DNA of 64,000 nucleotides from Candidatus Caldilinea saccharophila (GCA_016710365.1 JADJVW010000004.1:175732-239731), one strand, 5' to 3'; positions 1 to 10,806 are shown, numbered from the stretch's first letter. Made by a program: numbers and translations. The notes: generated by a model not told the origin, from the sequence alone.

Positions 1-1
1 C

Positions 2-115
2 GGGCCGGCGGCGATAATGGATGAGATTGACCGGTGGGAGCATCGGACGGATGGGGAAGATGTGGCGGAAGCGATCAAGCGGCGGTGCGATCCGGCGGGG
101 GTTCTGGTAGCGTAA
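2..115 (+). CDS. 3' end of an unidentified protein (partial)
   Basis: An open frame enters from the left edge and stops at TAA 113-115, giving 37 residues of a hydrophilic, charged C-terminus (contains DEIDRWEHRTDG and EAIKRRCDP). No start is visible in the window and I do not recognise the family. It could be the tail of a real gene or chance reading; the next 300 bases hold no other gene, only the palindromic element at 139-258. Confidence 0.35.
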   Translation, partial: GPAAIMDEIDRWEHRTDGEDVAEAIKRRCDPAGVLVA

Positions 116-138
116 TGGATGGATTCGGTGAATTGCCG

Positions 139-258
139 AATGTCCCGCTCACCTGCGGGCGTGAGCCCGCCAGGTGCAGCGGGTAGTTTGGCGGCGGTAG
201 CCGCCCCCGCTGCATCGGTGAGCGGGACATTTTGCGGGCGGCGTAGCCGTCCGCAAAA
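139..258. repeat. Branched palindromic element (MITE/REP-like)
   Basis: A perfect 15-bp inverted repeat (139-153 with 217-231) encloses two further hairpins: 155-170 (6-bp stem, 4-nt loop) and 175-183 paired with 206-214, which itself encloses a GC stem at 190-205. A second hairpin follows directly (230-237 with 251-258). The whole could fold as a three-way junction plus a stem-loop. It encodes nothing obvious. It resembles a miniature mobile or REP-type element more than a terminator because no T-run follows. Relation to the neighbouring integrase remnant is not shown. Confidence 0.6.
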
Positions 259-425
259 CTAGTCATTATCAAGCAAATGACCGATGATTTTCTCTCCCAG
301 GGATCATATCATGCTCATCGGAAGGTATGATCCGTCATTGGGCCGATTATCCATCAAATCGGCAAAATAATCAACCACTTTCTCTTGGGCAACGGCCTCA
401 CCACCCGCAAATCTGGAGTCATACG

Positions 426-1282
426 ATGAACGAAAAACCCAAAAAGCTGCTCGACCAGACGCGCGATAAGCTGCGCCTCAAGAATTACAGCTATGCCACC
501 GAAAAGACCTACATCGGCTGGATCAGGCGTTATATTCTCTTTCATCAGAAGCGTCATCCGGCCCGAAATGGGCAAGACGGAGATCGAGGCGTTTCTCACC
601 CACCTGGCGGTCGAGGGCAATGTCGCGCCCTCGACGCAGAACCAGGCGCTGCACGCTCTTCTTTTCCTCTATCGAGACGTGTTGGAGCAGCCCATTGTTG
701 GCAATGTAGACGCACTGCGGGCGCGCGAGCATCGACGTTTGCCGACTGTTCTCACGGCGGAGGAGACACAGCGCGTGCTTGGCCAACTGAATGGCGTCTA
801 CCACCTGATCGGGTTGCTGCTTTATGGCAGCGGGCTACGCGTGCAGGAGTGCCTGTCGCTGCGCGTCAAGGATATTGATTTTACGCACCGGGAAATCATC
901 GTCCGCAGCGGCAAAGGCGACAAGGACCGCGTGACAATGTTACCGGAGAAAGCGATTCCCGAACTGGAGACGCATCTGACGCAGGTCAGGACGCAGCACG
1001 AGCGCGACCTGCAACGCGGCTATGGCATGGCGCCCTTGCCCGACGCGTTGGAGCGCAAATACCCAAAAGGCAATCCACAAAGCAGCGAAGCAGGTCAGCA
1101 TCCCCAAACCGGTCAGCCCCCACACCTTTCGCCACTGCTTTGCCACGCATCTGCTCGAAGCCGGCTATGACATCCGCACCGTGCAGGAGTTGCTCGGTCA
1201 CAAGGATGTCAAGACGACGCAGATTTACACCCACGTACTCAACCGTGGCCCACGCGCCGTGCGCAGCCCGCTCGATCGCTGA
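426..1282 (+). pseudogene. Integron-type tyrosine recombinase remnant (IntI-like), frameshifted and internally deleted
   Basis: The start ATG at 426 opens an N-terminal SAM-like core-binding domain (YSYATEKTYIGWIRRY). The frame breaks near 557-564 and continues in frame 1 (MGKTEIEAFLTHLAVEG through RYGSGLRVQE-like catalytic Arg region, GKGDKDR Lys). At about 1062-1068 it breaks again and resumes with the C-terminal catalytic block HTFRH, LLGHKDV and IYTHVLNRG. The closing GVRSPLD-like tail and the LPDALERKYP motif are typical of integron integrases. Right after KYP roughly 35-40 residues are missing; this is the IntI-specific extra domain needed for attC recombination. All five catalytic residues survive but in three frames. 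With two breaks and a deletion it is probably a dead gene, although the first shift may be a sequencing error. Confidence 0.8.
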
Positions 1283-1373
1283 AACAAAAGGAGGGTGACA
1301 GCCACATCCGCCGCCACCCTCCGCCACCTCAACGTACACGCACTGGCGCCCCCAGCCGCGCACCCTCAGTTTC

Positions 1374-3268
1374 TCAGCTCATTGCCCACGCAATTCCCAA
1401 TTCCTCCAGCCGCGCCACCGTCGGGTTGCCTGTCTCCACATCCCACCCCGCCAGCCGGTAGTAGAGATCCTTGGCCTGCTCGATCTCTTCCTCCGTCACG
1501 CGCACGCCGTCGCTCACGCCGCCCTGCAGCGGCTCGTGCAGGCGCGGCGGCAGCTTGTCGTCGTCGCGATCAAACCCTTCGCGCGCGTTGAAAACTTTCA
1601 TCAGGTTGACGCGACGTGCGCCGGCCTCCATCAGCTCCGGCAGCGTCGCGTCCCAGCCGGTGACCGCGTTAACAACCTGCGCCACCGTCGACGGCCCGTA
1701 AAGCTGCCAGGTCGCGCCCCAGTCGAACTGGCAGAGGTTGAGCGTGTCCATCAGGCTCGTCCAGTACTGCGTGACCAGTGTGAACTCCACCTTGGCCGCG
1801 CCCAGGTCGGTGGCGGGCATAGGCCGCGTCAGCCCCAACTCGGCCAGCCAGCCCAAACTGCGCTCGCCCGAACCTTCCTCGTAAGAAGTGTCATGCTCGC
1901 TCGACTGGTGGTCGGCGCCGAAGGGGTTGACCGCGTAGATGAGCCCCATACTGCGCTTGACCTGCGGCATGTGCGCCGGCGCCTCGCTGCCCTTGACCGT
2001 GATCAGCCGCGCCTGCGCGTCCGGCCCGATCTGCGCGGCCGCGCGCGCCGAGCCTTCGGCCAGCAGGTTGCCCAGCCGGCCGCGACGAAAGGCCATCGCT
2101 TCGAGCGCGGCCAGCATCGCCTGCGCGTCGCCCCAGCGCAGCGCCAGCCCGTCGGTCTCGGCGTCGCTCAGGATGCCCTCCTCGTAGCACTCGATCGCCC
2201 AGGCGATGGTCGCGCCCGCGCCGATCGTGTCGAGGCCGTAGTCGTTGCAGAGCGCGTTGGCCTTGGCGACCGCGGCCAGATCGCGCACCGCGCAGTAGGA
2301 GCCAAAGGTGGCGATCGTCTCGTACTCCGGCCCGCCCAGCTCGCGTTTGACTTGATGCGCGTCGTCGGTCTCTACCTCGCGCTTGCAGCGCACGACGCAC
2401 GCGTAGCAGGTGTCGCGGTCGACCAGGATCGTCTCCGCCAGCCGCTCGCCGGAGATCTCCTCGGCGTGCGCGAAGGTTCCGGCCTGGTAGTTTCGTGTAG
2501 GCAAGCCGCCGGCAAACTCCTGGCCCAGCACCACACCCGCGGTGCCCAGCTCGCCCAACTCCTGCATGCCGCGGTTGGTTTTGTATTCCGTCGCGCCCAG
2601 CGCGGCGATCCGTTTGACGCCCCTGGCATCCGCATAGGTGGGGCGCTGCGAACCGCGTACGGCAATGGCTTTGAGGTTCTTGGATCCCATCACTGCGCCC
2701 AGGCCAGTGCGCCCCGCGGCCCGATTTCGCATATTGATAATGGCCGCTACCCGCACCAGCTTTTCGCCTGCCGGCCCACAGCACGCCACCTCGACCTTGT
2801 TGTCGCCCAATTCTTCACGAACGCGCGTCTCCGTCTCCCACGCGCCCAGCCCCATAGGTGCGACGCGTCGCACAGCTCGGCCTGCCCATTGTTCAGCCAC
2901 AGGTAGACAGGCCGCTCCGCCTTGCCTAAAAAGACGACGCCGTCAAAGCCGGCATTTTTCATCTCCGCCGGAAAGAAGCCGCCCGCCTGCGAGTCGCCGA
3001 TCGCACCGGTGAGCGGGGACTTGGCATTGACCGTCATGCGGCTCTGGCCGGAGAAGGGCGCGCCGGTCAGCACGCTGAGCATGACCGTCAGCACGTTCTC
3101 CGGCCCCAGCGCATCGGCGCCGGGCGGCATGTGCTTGAGGATGTAGTACATGCCAAAGTTCGTTCCGCCCATGTAGGTGCGATACCACGCTTCGTCGTGC
3201 TCGTCGATCTGGATGCGATGGTTGCTTAAGTCGACTACAAGAATTTTGCCGTGATATCCGTGCGCCAT
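1374..3268 (-). CDS. Aldehyde ferredoxin oxidoreductase, tungstopterin type (frameshifted)
   Basis: This encodes a roughly 630-residue AOR-family oxidoreductase that oxidises aldehydes to acids with ferredoxin as acceptor, using a tungstopterin and one 4Fe-4S cluster. The N-terminal half (start ATG 3268; MAHGYHGKILVVDL, then GGFFPAEMKNAG) and the C-terminal half (GSKNLKAIAVRG, CYACVVRCK) lie in different frames that meet at a four-C run at 2850-2853; one added base restores WGLGAWETE. The CxxCxxxC cluster ligands and a distal Cys (DTLNLCQFDW) are present. The gene follows a phasin-like gene by 32 bp and is probably co-transcribed with it. The frameshift is likely a homopolymer error, since both halves are well conserved. 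Exact substrate is unknown. Confidence 0.88.
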
Positions 3269-3300
3269 GACTGCTTCTCCGTTTTTCGCTATGCTTTTCG

Positions 3301-3756
3301 CTATTCGGGCTTTTCCGCCGGCTCGACAGCCGGTGGCGCGTCGCTGGCCTTGCTTTGTCCGCCCAGGGTTTGCTTGACCAGCGCGTCAACGCTTGCACCG
3401 CCAGGCAGATGCACCTGTTCGAGGATGGTGCGGACGTTCTCCTTCAGCACCACCGTGGCCTTTTGCGCGAAGTCCTGAAGTTCGGCGTCGCTCGCCTCGC
3501 CGCGCGCGCGGACGCGCTCGACCATTTCGTTCACGTTCTTCTGAATGTCGGCCTCGGCGATTTCGCCTCGCTCGATCATGCGCGTGACAAGTTCAGCCGC
3601 CTCGTCCTTGCTCAGCGCCATGGCGCCCAGCCCAAGATGCATCACCTTTTGCCCCAGCATAAAGAGCGTGGCGGCCTGCACGATCAGCTCGTTGCGCGCG
3701 TTGATCGCCATCTCGCTGAGTTGCTCGCGCAGCTCCGGTCGTTGTTGTTCCGTCAT
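3301..3756 (-). CDS. Phasin-like helical protein
   Basis: A 151-residue mostly helical, Ala/Glu-rich protein with an internal stretch like polyhydroxyalkanoate-granule phasins and related regulators (GLGAMALSKDEAAELVTRM, then VNEMVERVRARGEAS). The C-terminus is a short Pro/Glu tail. It contains no membrane segment or enzyme motif. It lies 32 bp upstream of the aldehyde ferredoxin oxidoreductase in the same orientation, so the two probably form an operon. The phasin assignment rests on pattern resemblance only; a general coiled-coil stabilising protein is the alternative. Confidence 0.6.
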   Translation of the reverse strand: MTEQQRPELREQLSEMAINARNELIVQAATLFMLGQKVMHLGLGAMALSKDEAAELVTRMIERGEIAEADIQKNVNEMVERVRARGEASDAELQDFAQKATVVLKENVRTILEQVHLPGGASVDALVKQTLGGQSKASDAPPAVEPAEKPE

Positions 3757-3815
3757 AATGATAAACCCCTTTCTAGCTTAAACTGTATCTTCCCCACACT
3801 CAGTGTTTCACAAAT

Positions 3816-3890
3816 CTCACACAGAGCCAACCAAAAACACAAAGATTCCTGTCTTCGTCTTTCTTTGTGCTCTCCATGACTCCGTGTGAG
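3816..3890. repeat. Long imperfect inverted repeat of the CTTTGTG family
   Basis: Arms 3816-3844 and 3863-3890 begin and end with CTCACAC / GTGTGAG and carry CACAAAG / CTTTGTG inside. The same design occurs at 43076-43144 and a shorter relative at 50687-50743, so this is a dispersed intergenic hairpin family of the genome. No coding function is seen. Confidence 0.6.
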
Positions 3891-3914
3891 GCGCAATTTT
3901 GCTTTCTTGCCCAG

Positions 3915-3948
3915 AGGTGACAGTCACTTCCAAAAGTGACTGTCACCT
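3915..3948. repeat. Perfect 15-bp stem-loop between murQ and the phasin-like gene
   Basis: Arms 3915-3929 and 3934-3948 pair perfectly around the loop CCAA. Each arm is itself almost palindromic (GTGAC-A-GTCAC). There is no T-run on either side, so it is not a classic intrinsic terminator, although it lies just past the murQ stop codon. It may be an mRNA 3'-end stabiliser or a mobile palindrome. Confidence 0.6.
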
Positions 3949-4011
3949 GCGAAAGTGCAATGATGGTAAAAATGTGAGGCAAAATCGTGAACGATTAAAA
4001 CTCGATTTTCC

Positions 4012-4920
4012 TTACGCCTCCCTCTCTTCGAAAGCCTGCATCGCGCGCTTGAGATGGCCGTCGTTGGCCGCCAACAAGGTTTGAATGGTCGCTTGATCCG
4101 CACCGGTGAGCAGTGCGAAGACGGCTGCCTTGACCGAGCCGTGCTCATTCAGCGCCCGCGCCGCCTGCTCCTCATCACTGCCGGTAATCTCGCGGATAAT
4201 GCCCAGTGCGCGTGTTCTGAGCTTGTGGTTGGAAATTTCCACGTCGATCATGAGATTTTCGTAGACCTTGCCCAGCCGGATCATGGTGGCGGTGGTGATC
4301 ATGTTGAGCACCATTTTCTGCGCAGTGCCGGCTTTCATGCGCGTCGAACCGGTGACAACTTCCGGCCCGCACAGCACAACGATCGGATAGTGGGCGACTT
4401 GCTCCATCTCGCTGCCAGGGTTGTTGACGATGCAGCCAACCTTGGCGTCGCCGTTGCGCGCATAGCGGATGGCGCCCAGTGTGTAGGGCGTGCGCCCGGA
4501 CGCGGCAATGCCCACCACCACATCGTCCGCGCCTACGCCCAGTGCCCGCATGTCTTTCTCCCCCTGTTGGGCGTCGTCCTCGGCGCCTTCCACCGGGTGC
4601 CGCAGCGCGCGTTCGCCCCCCGCAATGACGCCCACCACCTGGCGTGGATCTGTGCCGAAGGTGGGCGGACATTCGGAGGCGTCGAGCACGCCCAGGCGTC
4701 CGCTCGTGCCCGCGCCGACGTAGATCAGCCGTCCGCCCGCGGCCAGCGCGGCCACCGTTGCCTCAACCAGGGCGGCAATTTCGTATAGCGCCATTTCGAC
4801 CGCGGCGGCCACGCGCCCATCCTCGGCGTTGATCAGCGCCACAAGATCGGGAGTGGCAAGCTCGTCGATCGTCAATGTGTTTGGATTGCGCTGTTCCGTA
4901 ATCAGTTTGCTCAGATCCAT
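4012..4920 (-). CDS. murQ: N-acetylmuramic acid 6-phosphate etherase
   Basis: MurQ cleaves the lactyl ether of MurNAc-6-phosphate to give GlcNAc-6-phosphate and D-lactate during peptidoglycan recycling in the cytoplasm. The 302-residue length matches the family. The SIS domain shows the signature VGAGTSGRLGVLDASE followed by CPPTFGTDP, then GIAASGRTPYTLGA and GSTRMKAGTAQK. A small C-terminal UBA-like helical tail is present. It starts 8 bp after the hisB stop and must be translated from the same mRNA as hisB and the PH-domain gene, an unusual pairing of histidine synthesis and wall recycling. Confidence 0.95.
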   Translation of the reverse strand: MDLSKLITEQRNPNTLTIDELATPDLVALINAEDGRVAAAVEMALYEIAALVEATVAALAAGGRLIYVGAGTSGRLGVLDASECPPTFGTDPRQVVGVIAGGERALRHPVEGAEDDAQQGEKDMRALGVGADDVVVGIAASGRTPYTLGAIRYARNGDAKVGCIVNNPGSEMEQVAHYPIVVLCGPEVVTGSTRMKAGTAQKMVLNMITTATMIRLGKVYENLMIDVEISNHKLRTRALGIIREITGSDEEQAARALNEHGSVKAAVFALLTGADQATIQTLLAANDGHLKRAMQAFEEREA

Positions 4921-4928
4921 GATGTCCT

Positions 4929-5525
4929 CTAGATCGTCAACGTTCCCTTGGTGCTTGGCACGCCCTGACGCCGCGGGTCGATGAGCGTGGCCGCATCCAG
5001 CGCGCGCGCCAACGCCTTGAACAACGCCTCGATCTTGTGATGGTCGTTGCGCCCGTACAACACGCTGGCATGAAGGTTCAAACGCCCATGAATTGCCAGC
5101 GACTCGAACAGGTGGAAGATCAAGTCGGTGGCCAGTCCGCCGACGCGCGGCGTGGCAAACTCGCTGGCAAATACGCAGTAGGGTCGCCCCCCCAGATCGA
5201 TGACGACGCGCGCCAGCGTCTCATCCATCGGTGTGTAACTGTGTGCGGTGCGCACCAACCCTTGACGGTCGCCAAGCGCCTGGTCGAGCGCCTTGCCCAG
5301 GCAGATGAAGACATCCTCCGCGGTGTGGTGCTCGTCGACGTACAAGTCCCCGCGCGCGTGGACGGTGAGGTCGAACAGGCCGTGGCTCGCAAACAGCGTC
5401 AGCATGTGATCCAGAAAGCCGATGCCGGTCGCAATGTCGGTCTTACCCGAGCCGTCAATGACAAAGGTCAACTCGATCTCGGTTTCGCCTGTTTTGCGCT
5501 GCATTGATGCGCTGCGTAGGGTCAT
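4929..5525 (-). CDS. hisB: Imidazoleglycerol-phosphate dehydratase
   Basis: This 198-residue enzyme catalyses dehydration of imidazole glycerol phosphate to imidazole acetol phosphate, step six or seven of histidine synthesis. The paired metal-binding His motifs are intact: DEHHTAED near residue 70 and NDHHKIEALFKALARAL near residue 165. It is the monofunctional form without the HAD phosphatase domain. Its ATG overlaps the stop of the upstream PH-domain gene by 4 bp, so translation is coupled, and murQ follows after 8 bp. Confidence 0.96.
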   Translation of the reverse strand: MTLRSASMQRKTGETEIELTFVIDGSGKTDIATGIGFLDHMLTLFASHGLFDLTVHARGDLYVDEHHTAEDVFICLGKALDQALGDRQGLVRTAHSYTPMDETLARVVIDLGGRPYCVFASEFATPRVGGLATDLIFHLFESLAIHGRLNLHASVLYGRNDHHKIEALFKALARALDAATLIDPRRQGVPSTKGTLTI

Positions 5526-6061
5526 GGCGTGTTCCCCGCTGGTGCAACAGGGCCGAGATGGCGCTGCGCCAACGCGCGTTGGTCGTCGATCAGATCGAGC
5601 ACCTCGGCCGGTTTCGCCACGCCCAAAAATTCAAAGGTGTGCCCGGACGCAGACGCGGTCTGGCAGATGACATCGCCATACTCGAAAATGGTCTGGAAAA
5701 TACCGCGCTTGCGAATGTTGATGTCCTGGATGTTGGTGAGCGTGGCTGTTTTGATATCCTGGTCGAACGGCGTCGTTTTGGTGGAGTCGATCAGCCGCTG
5801 GCTCGTGACGATCCACAGGTCATTCTCGTAGCGATACCAGTAGACGCCGACATAACCCACGCCGGCTAGCACGAAGATCGCCATCAGGATGTCGGCCATG
5901 ACCTGCATGCCGCCGGCCAAGCTGCGCAGCCACCACCACAGCCACGCGGCAACGATCAATAGGACCACAAAGACGACAATGCGGCCAAACAAGGCAAGTG
6001 GATGCCGCTTAATGATGCGGACGACCTTCTCGTCGTCTTGTAATTGAACAGGTAGAGACAT
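5522..6061 (-). CDS. PH-domain (bPH2/DUF304-like) membrane protein
   Basis: A 179-residue protein with two membrane spans (about residues 25-45 and 55-78, IVVFVVLLIVAAWLWWWL and a second Val/Ala-rich span) followed by a bacterial pleckstrin-homology fold. The beta-strand pattern NDLWIVTSQRLI, TATLTNIQDINIRKRGIF and FEYGDVICQTAS is typical of this family, whose function is mostly unknown. A TATAAT -10 hexamer lies on the minus strand at 6106-6111, about 45 bp before the ATG. It overlaps hisB by 4 bp and seems to head a three-gene unit with hisB and murQ. Confidence 0.85.
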   Translation of the reverse strand: MSLPVQLQDDEKVVRIIKRHPLALFGRIVVFVVLLIVAAWLWWWLRSLAGGMQVMADILMAIFVLAGVGYVGVYWYRYENDLWIVTSQRLIDSTKTTPFDQDIKTATLTNIQDINIRKRGIFQTIFEYGDVICQTASASGHTFEFLGVAKPAEVLDLIDDQRALAQRHLGPVAPAGNTP

Positions 6062-6240
6062 GATTCCTCAATTTGTGACGTTGTAACGTTCTAGTTGTTG
6101 CTGTAATTATACTTTGAAATCATTCATCAACTGAGATGCTCCTTAAAATCTGTGCCATCTGCGTCCTCTGTGGATAGTTCTTCCCAGCAGCAAAGAAAAA
6201 TCATCCCCAGATTGCGCGGATTTCACAGAGGACGCGCTGC

Positions 6241-7360
6241 TTAGAATGCGCGCAGCGCCTCGATCACCCGATCCGTCTGCTCTGGTTTGCCCACCGAGAT
6301 ACGGATGCAATTGTCCAGCCCTGGCTTGCTGTAGTAACGCACCAGAATGCCTTGCTGCTCCAGCGCGTGTTTGACTGCTTTGGCGCTGCGCCCGCTGACC
6401 TGGCACAGCACAAAGTTCGCCTCTGACGGCTGTGGCGTCAGGTAGGGGATGGCGCGCAGCGCGTCGCTCATCCGTCGCCGCTCCGCCTTGAGCTTCTCGA
6501 CCGTGGCGCGCAGATAGTCGAGGTCGCGCAGGCTGGCGAGCGCGGCCACTGTCGCCGCGACATTGACGTTGTAGGGTTGCTTGAACTTCCAAAGCTCCCC
6601 CATCAGCCACGCCGGGCAAATGCTATAGCCCAGCCGCAGCCCCGCAATGCCCGCCGCCTTGCTGAAGGTGCGCAACACGACCAGGTTCTCGTACTGCATC
6701 ACCCACTCCGCCCGGCTCGGACGGTCGGCAAATTCGATATACGCTTCATCCAACACCACCATCACCGGCAGCTTGAGCAATTGTTTGAGCTCAGCCTCGG
6801 GCAGCCACGTGCCCGACGGGTTGTTGGGTGAGGTCAGAAAAGAGCAGCTTTGGCGCGCCCGCACTTGTCAGCACCGCACGTTCGATGGCGGCGACATCGA
6901 CGCCATACGCCGCATTGCGCCACACTTCGATCACCTGTGCGCCGGCGAGTTGCGCGTCGAAGCTGTACATGCCAAAGGTCGGTGGGCAGTCAACAATCGC
7001 ATCCCCGCGCTGCAAGAAGATGCGACACAGGTAGTCCAGCATTTCGTCGGCGCCGTGGCTGGGCAAGATGGATTCAGCCAGCGCCCACATGGCCGCGGCC
7101 AGCGCCTCCCGCAGTTCCGTCTGCTGAGGGTCTGGGTAAATGTGATAAAAATTGTATGCTGCCAGCGCCTCGATGACAGCCGGCGCCGGCCCGTAAGGAT
7201 TCTCATTGGCGTCGAGTTTGACGATCTGCGCGATGGGCAGGCCGAGACGTGCGCTCAACACCTCGAAAGGCAGGATCGGTGTGTAGGTTTCGAGGCCGGC
7301 AAGCTCCTCGCGCACTAAGCTGCGGGCGTCAAACCGGGGCGCTGCAAAAGCAGTTGTCAT
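6241..7360 (-). CDS. hisC: Histidinol-phosphate aminotransferase (one-base frameshift)
   Basis: A PLP-dependent class I/II aminotransferase converting imidazole acetol phosphate to histidinol phosphate. I start it at ATG 7360, which has a GGAGAGG site, 31 bp after hisD. The N-terminal frame has KLDANENPYGP and HGADEMLDYL; it breaks at an A-run (6838-6841) where one base too many turns LLFLTSPNNPSG out of frame. The C-terminal frame has VVLDEAYIEFAD and the PLP-lysine motif TFSKAAGIAGLRLGY. Removing one base restores about 372 residues, the normal size. The mutation sits in a homopolymer, so a read error is likely. Confidence 0.93.
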
Positions 7361-7391
7361 GCAAATCAACCTCTCCAGTGATGGTAGGCGG

Positions 7392-8717
<1,326 letters not shown>

Positions 8718-8774
8718 GCGAGACCCTTGCTTGCTGGCCAATGCTGGCCGCGGGTTGGTAATTGATGGCTCACT

Positions 8775-9476
8775 TTACGGATCGCTACAGTCGCGGCGGA
8801 AACCGCAGACAGTGCAGGTGATCTTGCAATTGTGTTTGACGACCGCACCTCCGCAGAGCCAACAATAGGCATCGTCGTCAGGTGTGTAACGCCAGGCGTG
8901 CACCGGATGGCGTTCGGCTTGCTGTCCCGCAATGGCGGCCTCACCATGTCGCGCCATTGCGGGCGCGGGCTGTGCTTCGGCGGCGGCGCGGTCGTCGAGG
9001 GGATAGAAAACCACCTCATGGCTGCGATAGCGGCCTTCAACATAGACGAAGCTGGCCGAGAAGAAGCGCTCTTGGTCGAGCCAGGGCAGAAAGATGCGAT
9101 CTCCCTCCCACAACGGCAGACCCAGCAGATCGGCGTCGTCGATCCACTGCAACACGCCTTCCGCCGAGTCGATCAATTCGCCGCTAAACGCCGTGGCGAT
9201 GAACACGAACGCGTACCAATCCTCATCCCCGCGGAAAGCCGGAAAAGTCAGCAGGCCGCGCAGCGCAGGGCGCCGAATCGTCAGACCGCTTTCTTCGTAG
9301 ACTTCACGGATGGCGCAGGCTTCCGGCGTCTCACCCGGCTCGAATTTGCCGCCCAGCCCATTCCATTTGCCCTGGTGCATGTCGTTGGCGCGCTTGATGC
9401 GATGGAGCATCAGCGTTTGTCCGCCGCTCCCCTCAACAAGTTGTTTTACATAGACCAACGTCGCCAATTTTAACAT
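8775..9476 (-). CDS. Nudix hydrolase with C-terminal zinc ribbon
   Basis: A 233-residue protein whose N-terminal half is a MutT/8-oxo-dGTP-type Nudix domain; the Nudix box starts at GGKFEPGETPEACAIRE and ends VYEESGL. It should hydrolyse a nucleoside diphosphate derivative, possibly an oxidised nucleotide (8-oxo-dGTP pyrophosphatase-like, as suggested by the neighbouring GLLTFPAFRGDEDW). Beyond residue 165 comes an unusual tail with two Cys pairs (CWLC, CKITCTVC, then RRDC), a probable zinc ribbon. It lies upstream of hisD in the same direction; the substrate is unproven. Confidence 0.85.
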   Translation of the reverse strand: MLKLATLVYVKQLVEGSGGQTLMLHRIKRANDMHQGKWNGLGGKFEPGETPEACAIREVYEESGLTIRRPALRGLLTFPAFRGDEDWYAFVFIATAFSGELIDSAEGVLQWIDDADLLGLPLWEGDRIFLPWLDQERFFSASFVYVEGRYRSHEVVFYPLDDRAAAEAQPAPAMARHGEAAIAGQQAERHPVHAWRYTPDDDAYCWLCGGAVVKHNCKITCTVCGFRRDCSDP

Positions 9477-9588
9477 GCACCCTCTTGCTGCTTATGCATT
9501 GGGCCGCGGTTCATGCCGCTCCGCGCTGCTCAAATAGTAACGCACGAAGCTAGCGATGCACAAGCGCGCTGTGTTAAACTATTGCGCA

Positions 9589-10377
9589 TGTCCCGCGTGA
9601 ACGCATTCGCTCCACCCGCGCCTGATCTTGCGCCGCCGCGATGTCAACGACGCGGATCGCGTGCTGACCGTCCTGACGCCAGGCGACGGCAAGGTGGAAC
9701 TGATCGCCAAGGGAGTGCGCAAGACGACCAGCCGCAAAGCCGGCCATCTGGAACTGTTCGCTCACGCCGCGCTGCTGGTGGCGCAGGGGCGCACGTGGGA
9801 CATCATCACTGAGGCGCAGACCGTCGAGAGCTTCCGCCATCTGCGCGAAAATTTGGATGCTATCGCCGCGGCCAGCTATGTCTGCGAGTTGGTCGACAGC
9901 TTTGCCGAAAGCGACGACGAGGTGCGCCCACTGTGGGATCTGGCGCTCTTTGCCCTGCGCACGCTGGATGAGAGCGCCGAGCGCGATCAGGCGCCGGCGA
10001 ATCTGCTGGCCTGGTTCGACCTGCAGTTGCTGAGCTTGACGGGGTTTCAACCGCAGTTGTTTCGCTGTCTGGATTGCGAAAAGACGTTGGAGCCAACGAC
10101 CAATTTCCTGGCCTTGCATGAAGGCGGTGTGCTGTGCGCGCAATGCGCCGCACGGCGTACAGATGTCGAAGCGCTCGATGTGGACACGCTCAAGCTGCTG
10201 CGTTTCTTTCAGAGCCAACCCTGGGCCGCGGTGGCGCCGGTGACAGTGCGCGCCGCGATCCTGCGCCGTGTGGAGAGTGTGATCAACCGCTATCTGATCG
10301 TCATTCTGGAACGCCAGGTGCGGTCGACATTGTTTTTGCGACGCCTTGCTGCGATCTCCCATCCTGCAGAAGCGTGA
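9589..10377 (+). CDS. recO: DNA repair protein RecO (N-terminus disturbed by indels)
   Basis: RecO anneals single strands and loads RecA with RecR in the RecFOR pathway. The core from 9628 (LRRRDVNDADRVLTVLTPG) is intact for 249 residues, including the OB fold, helical domain and a four-Cys zinc site (CLDC then CAQC). The expected start RERIRSTRALIL is present but split between frames: ATG 9589 begins it, and small indels around 9595-9620 are needed to join it. Without correction translation might start at the TTG at 9628. mazG-like and lexA follow in the same direction. Confidence 0.9.
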
Positions 10378-10389
10378 GGACAGAAGTTT

Positions 10390-10776
10390 ATGCATATCCG
10401 TGAGTACCAGGAATGGCTCGAACAATGGGACAGCGCCCGCACGTGGGAGCAGGTGACGCTGAGCCATACGCTCCTGCATGCGCTCGAAGAACTGGGTGAG
10501 GTCAGCAAGCTCGTGCAGATGATCGAAGGGTACCGCGCGCCCTCGCCCGCTGATCTGGATCAGGTGCGCGATGAGTTGGCGCTGGAACTGAGCGATCTGC
10601 AAGTCATGGTCTTCAAGATCGCCTACCTTTGTGGCATCGATATGGAAGAGGCGATGGCGCGCGGCCAACGCAAGGCCGACGCCCGCTTCCCCGACCCCGC
10701 GGCCGGCCCCACGGACCGCGCCGCCTATTGGACGCGTTACCAAGCCTACCTCCGACGCGCCGGGCTGGACGCATAA
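10390..10776 (+). CDS. MazG-like nucleotide pyrophosphohydrolase
   Basis: A 128-residue all-helical protein with the MazG/NTP-PPase metal-binding pattern: EELGEVSKLVQ (ExxE) around residue 35 and ELSDLQVMVFKIAYL (ExxD) around residue 66. Such enzymes hydrolyse nucleoside triphosphates to monophosphate and pyrophosphate and clean the pool of unwanted nucleotides. The ATG lies 12 bp after recO, so the two are likely co-transcribed. The natural substrate cannot be read from sequence. Confidence 0.85.
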   Translation: MHIREYQEWLEQWDSARTWEQVTLSHTLLHALEELGEVSKLVQMIEGYRAPSPADLDQVRDELALELSDLQVMVFKIAYLCGIDMEEAMARGQRKADARFPDPAAGPTDRAAYWTRYQAYLRRAGLDA

Positions 10777-10806
10777 ATCTGGCGCTTTCCCGATCTCAAA
10801 AAAGTA

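Noticed and set aside
139..258. Integron attC site
   Set aside because: Inverted-repeat layout is suggestive but the GTTRRRY/RYYYAAC cores are not present at the ends.
1536..2906. 456-residue plus-strand frame over the aldehyde ferredoxin oxidoreductase
   Set aside because: Arg/Ala-rich composition without domains; it is the shadow of the AOR frame.
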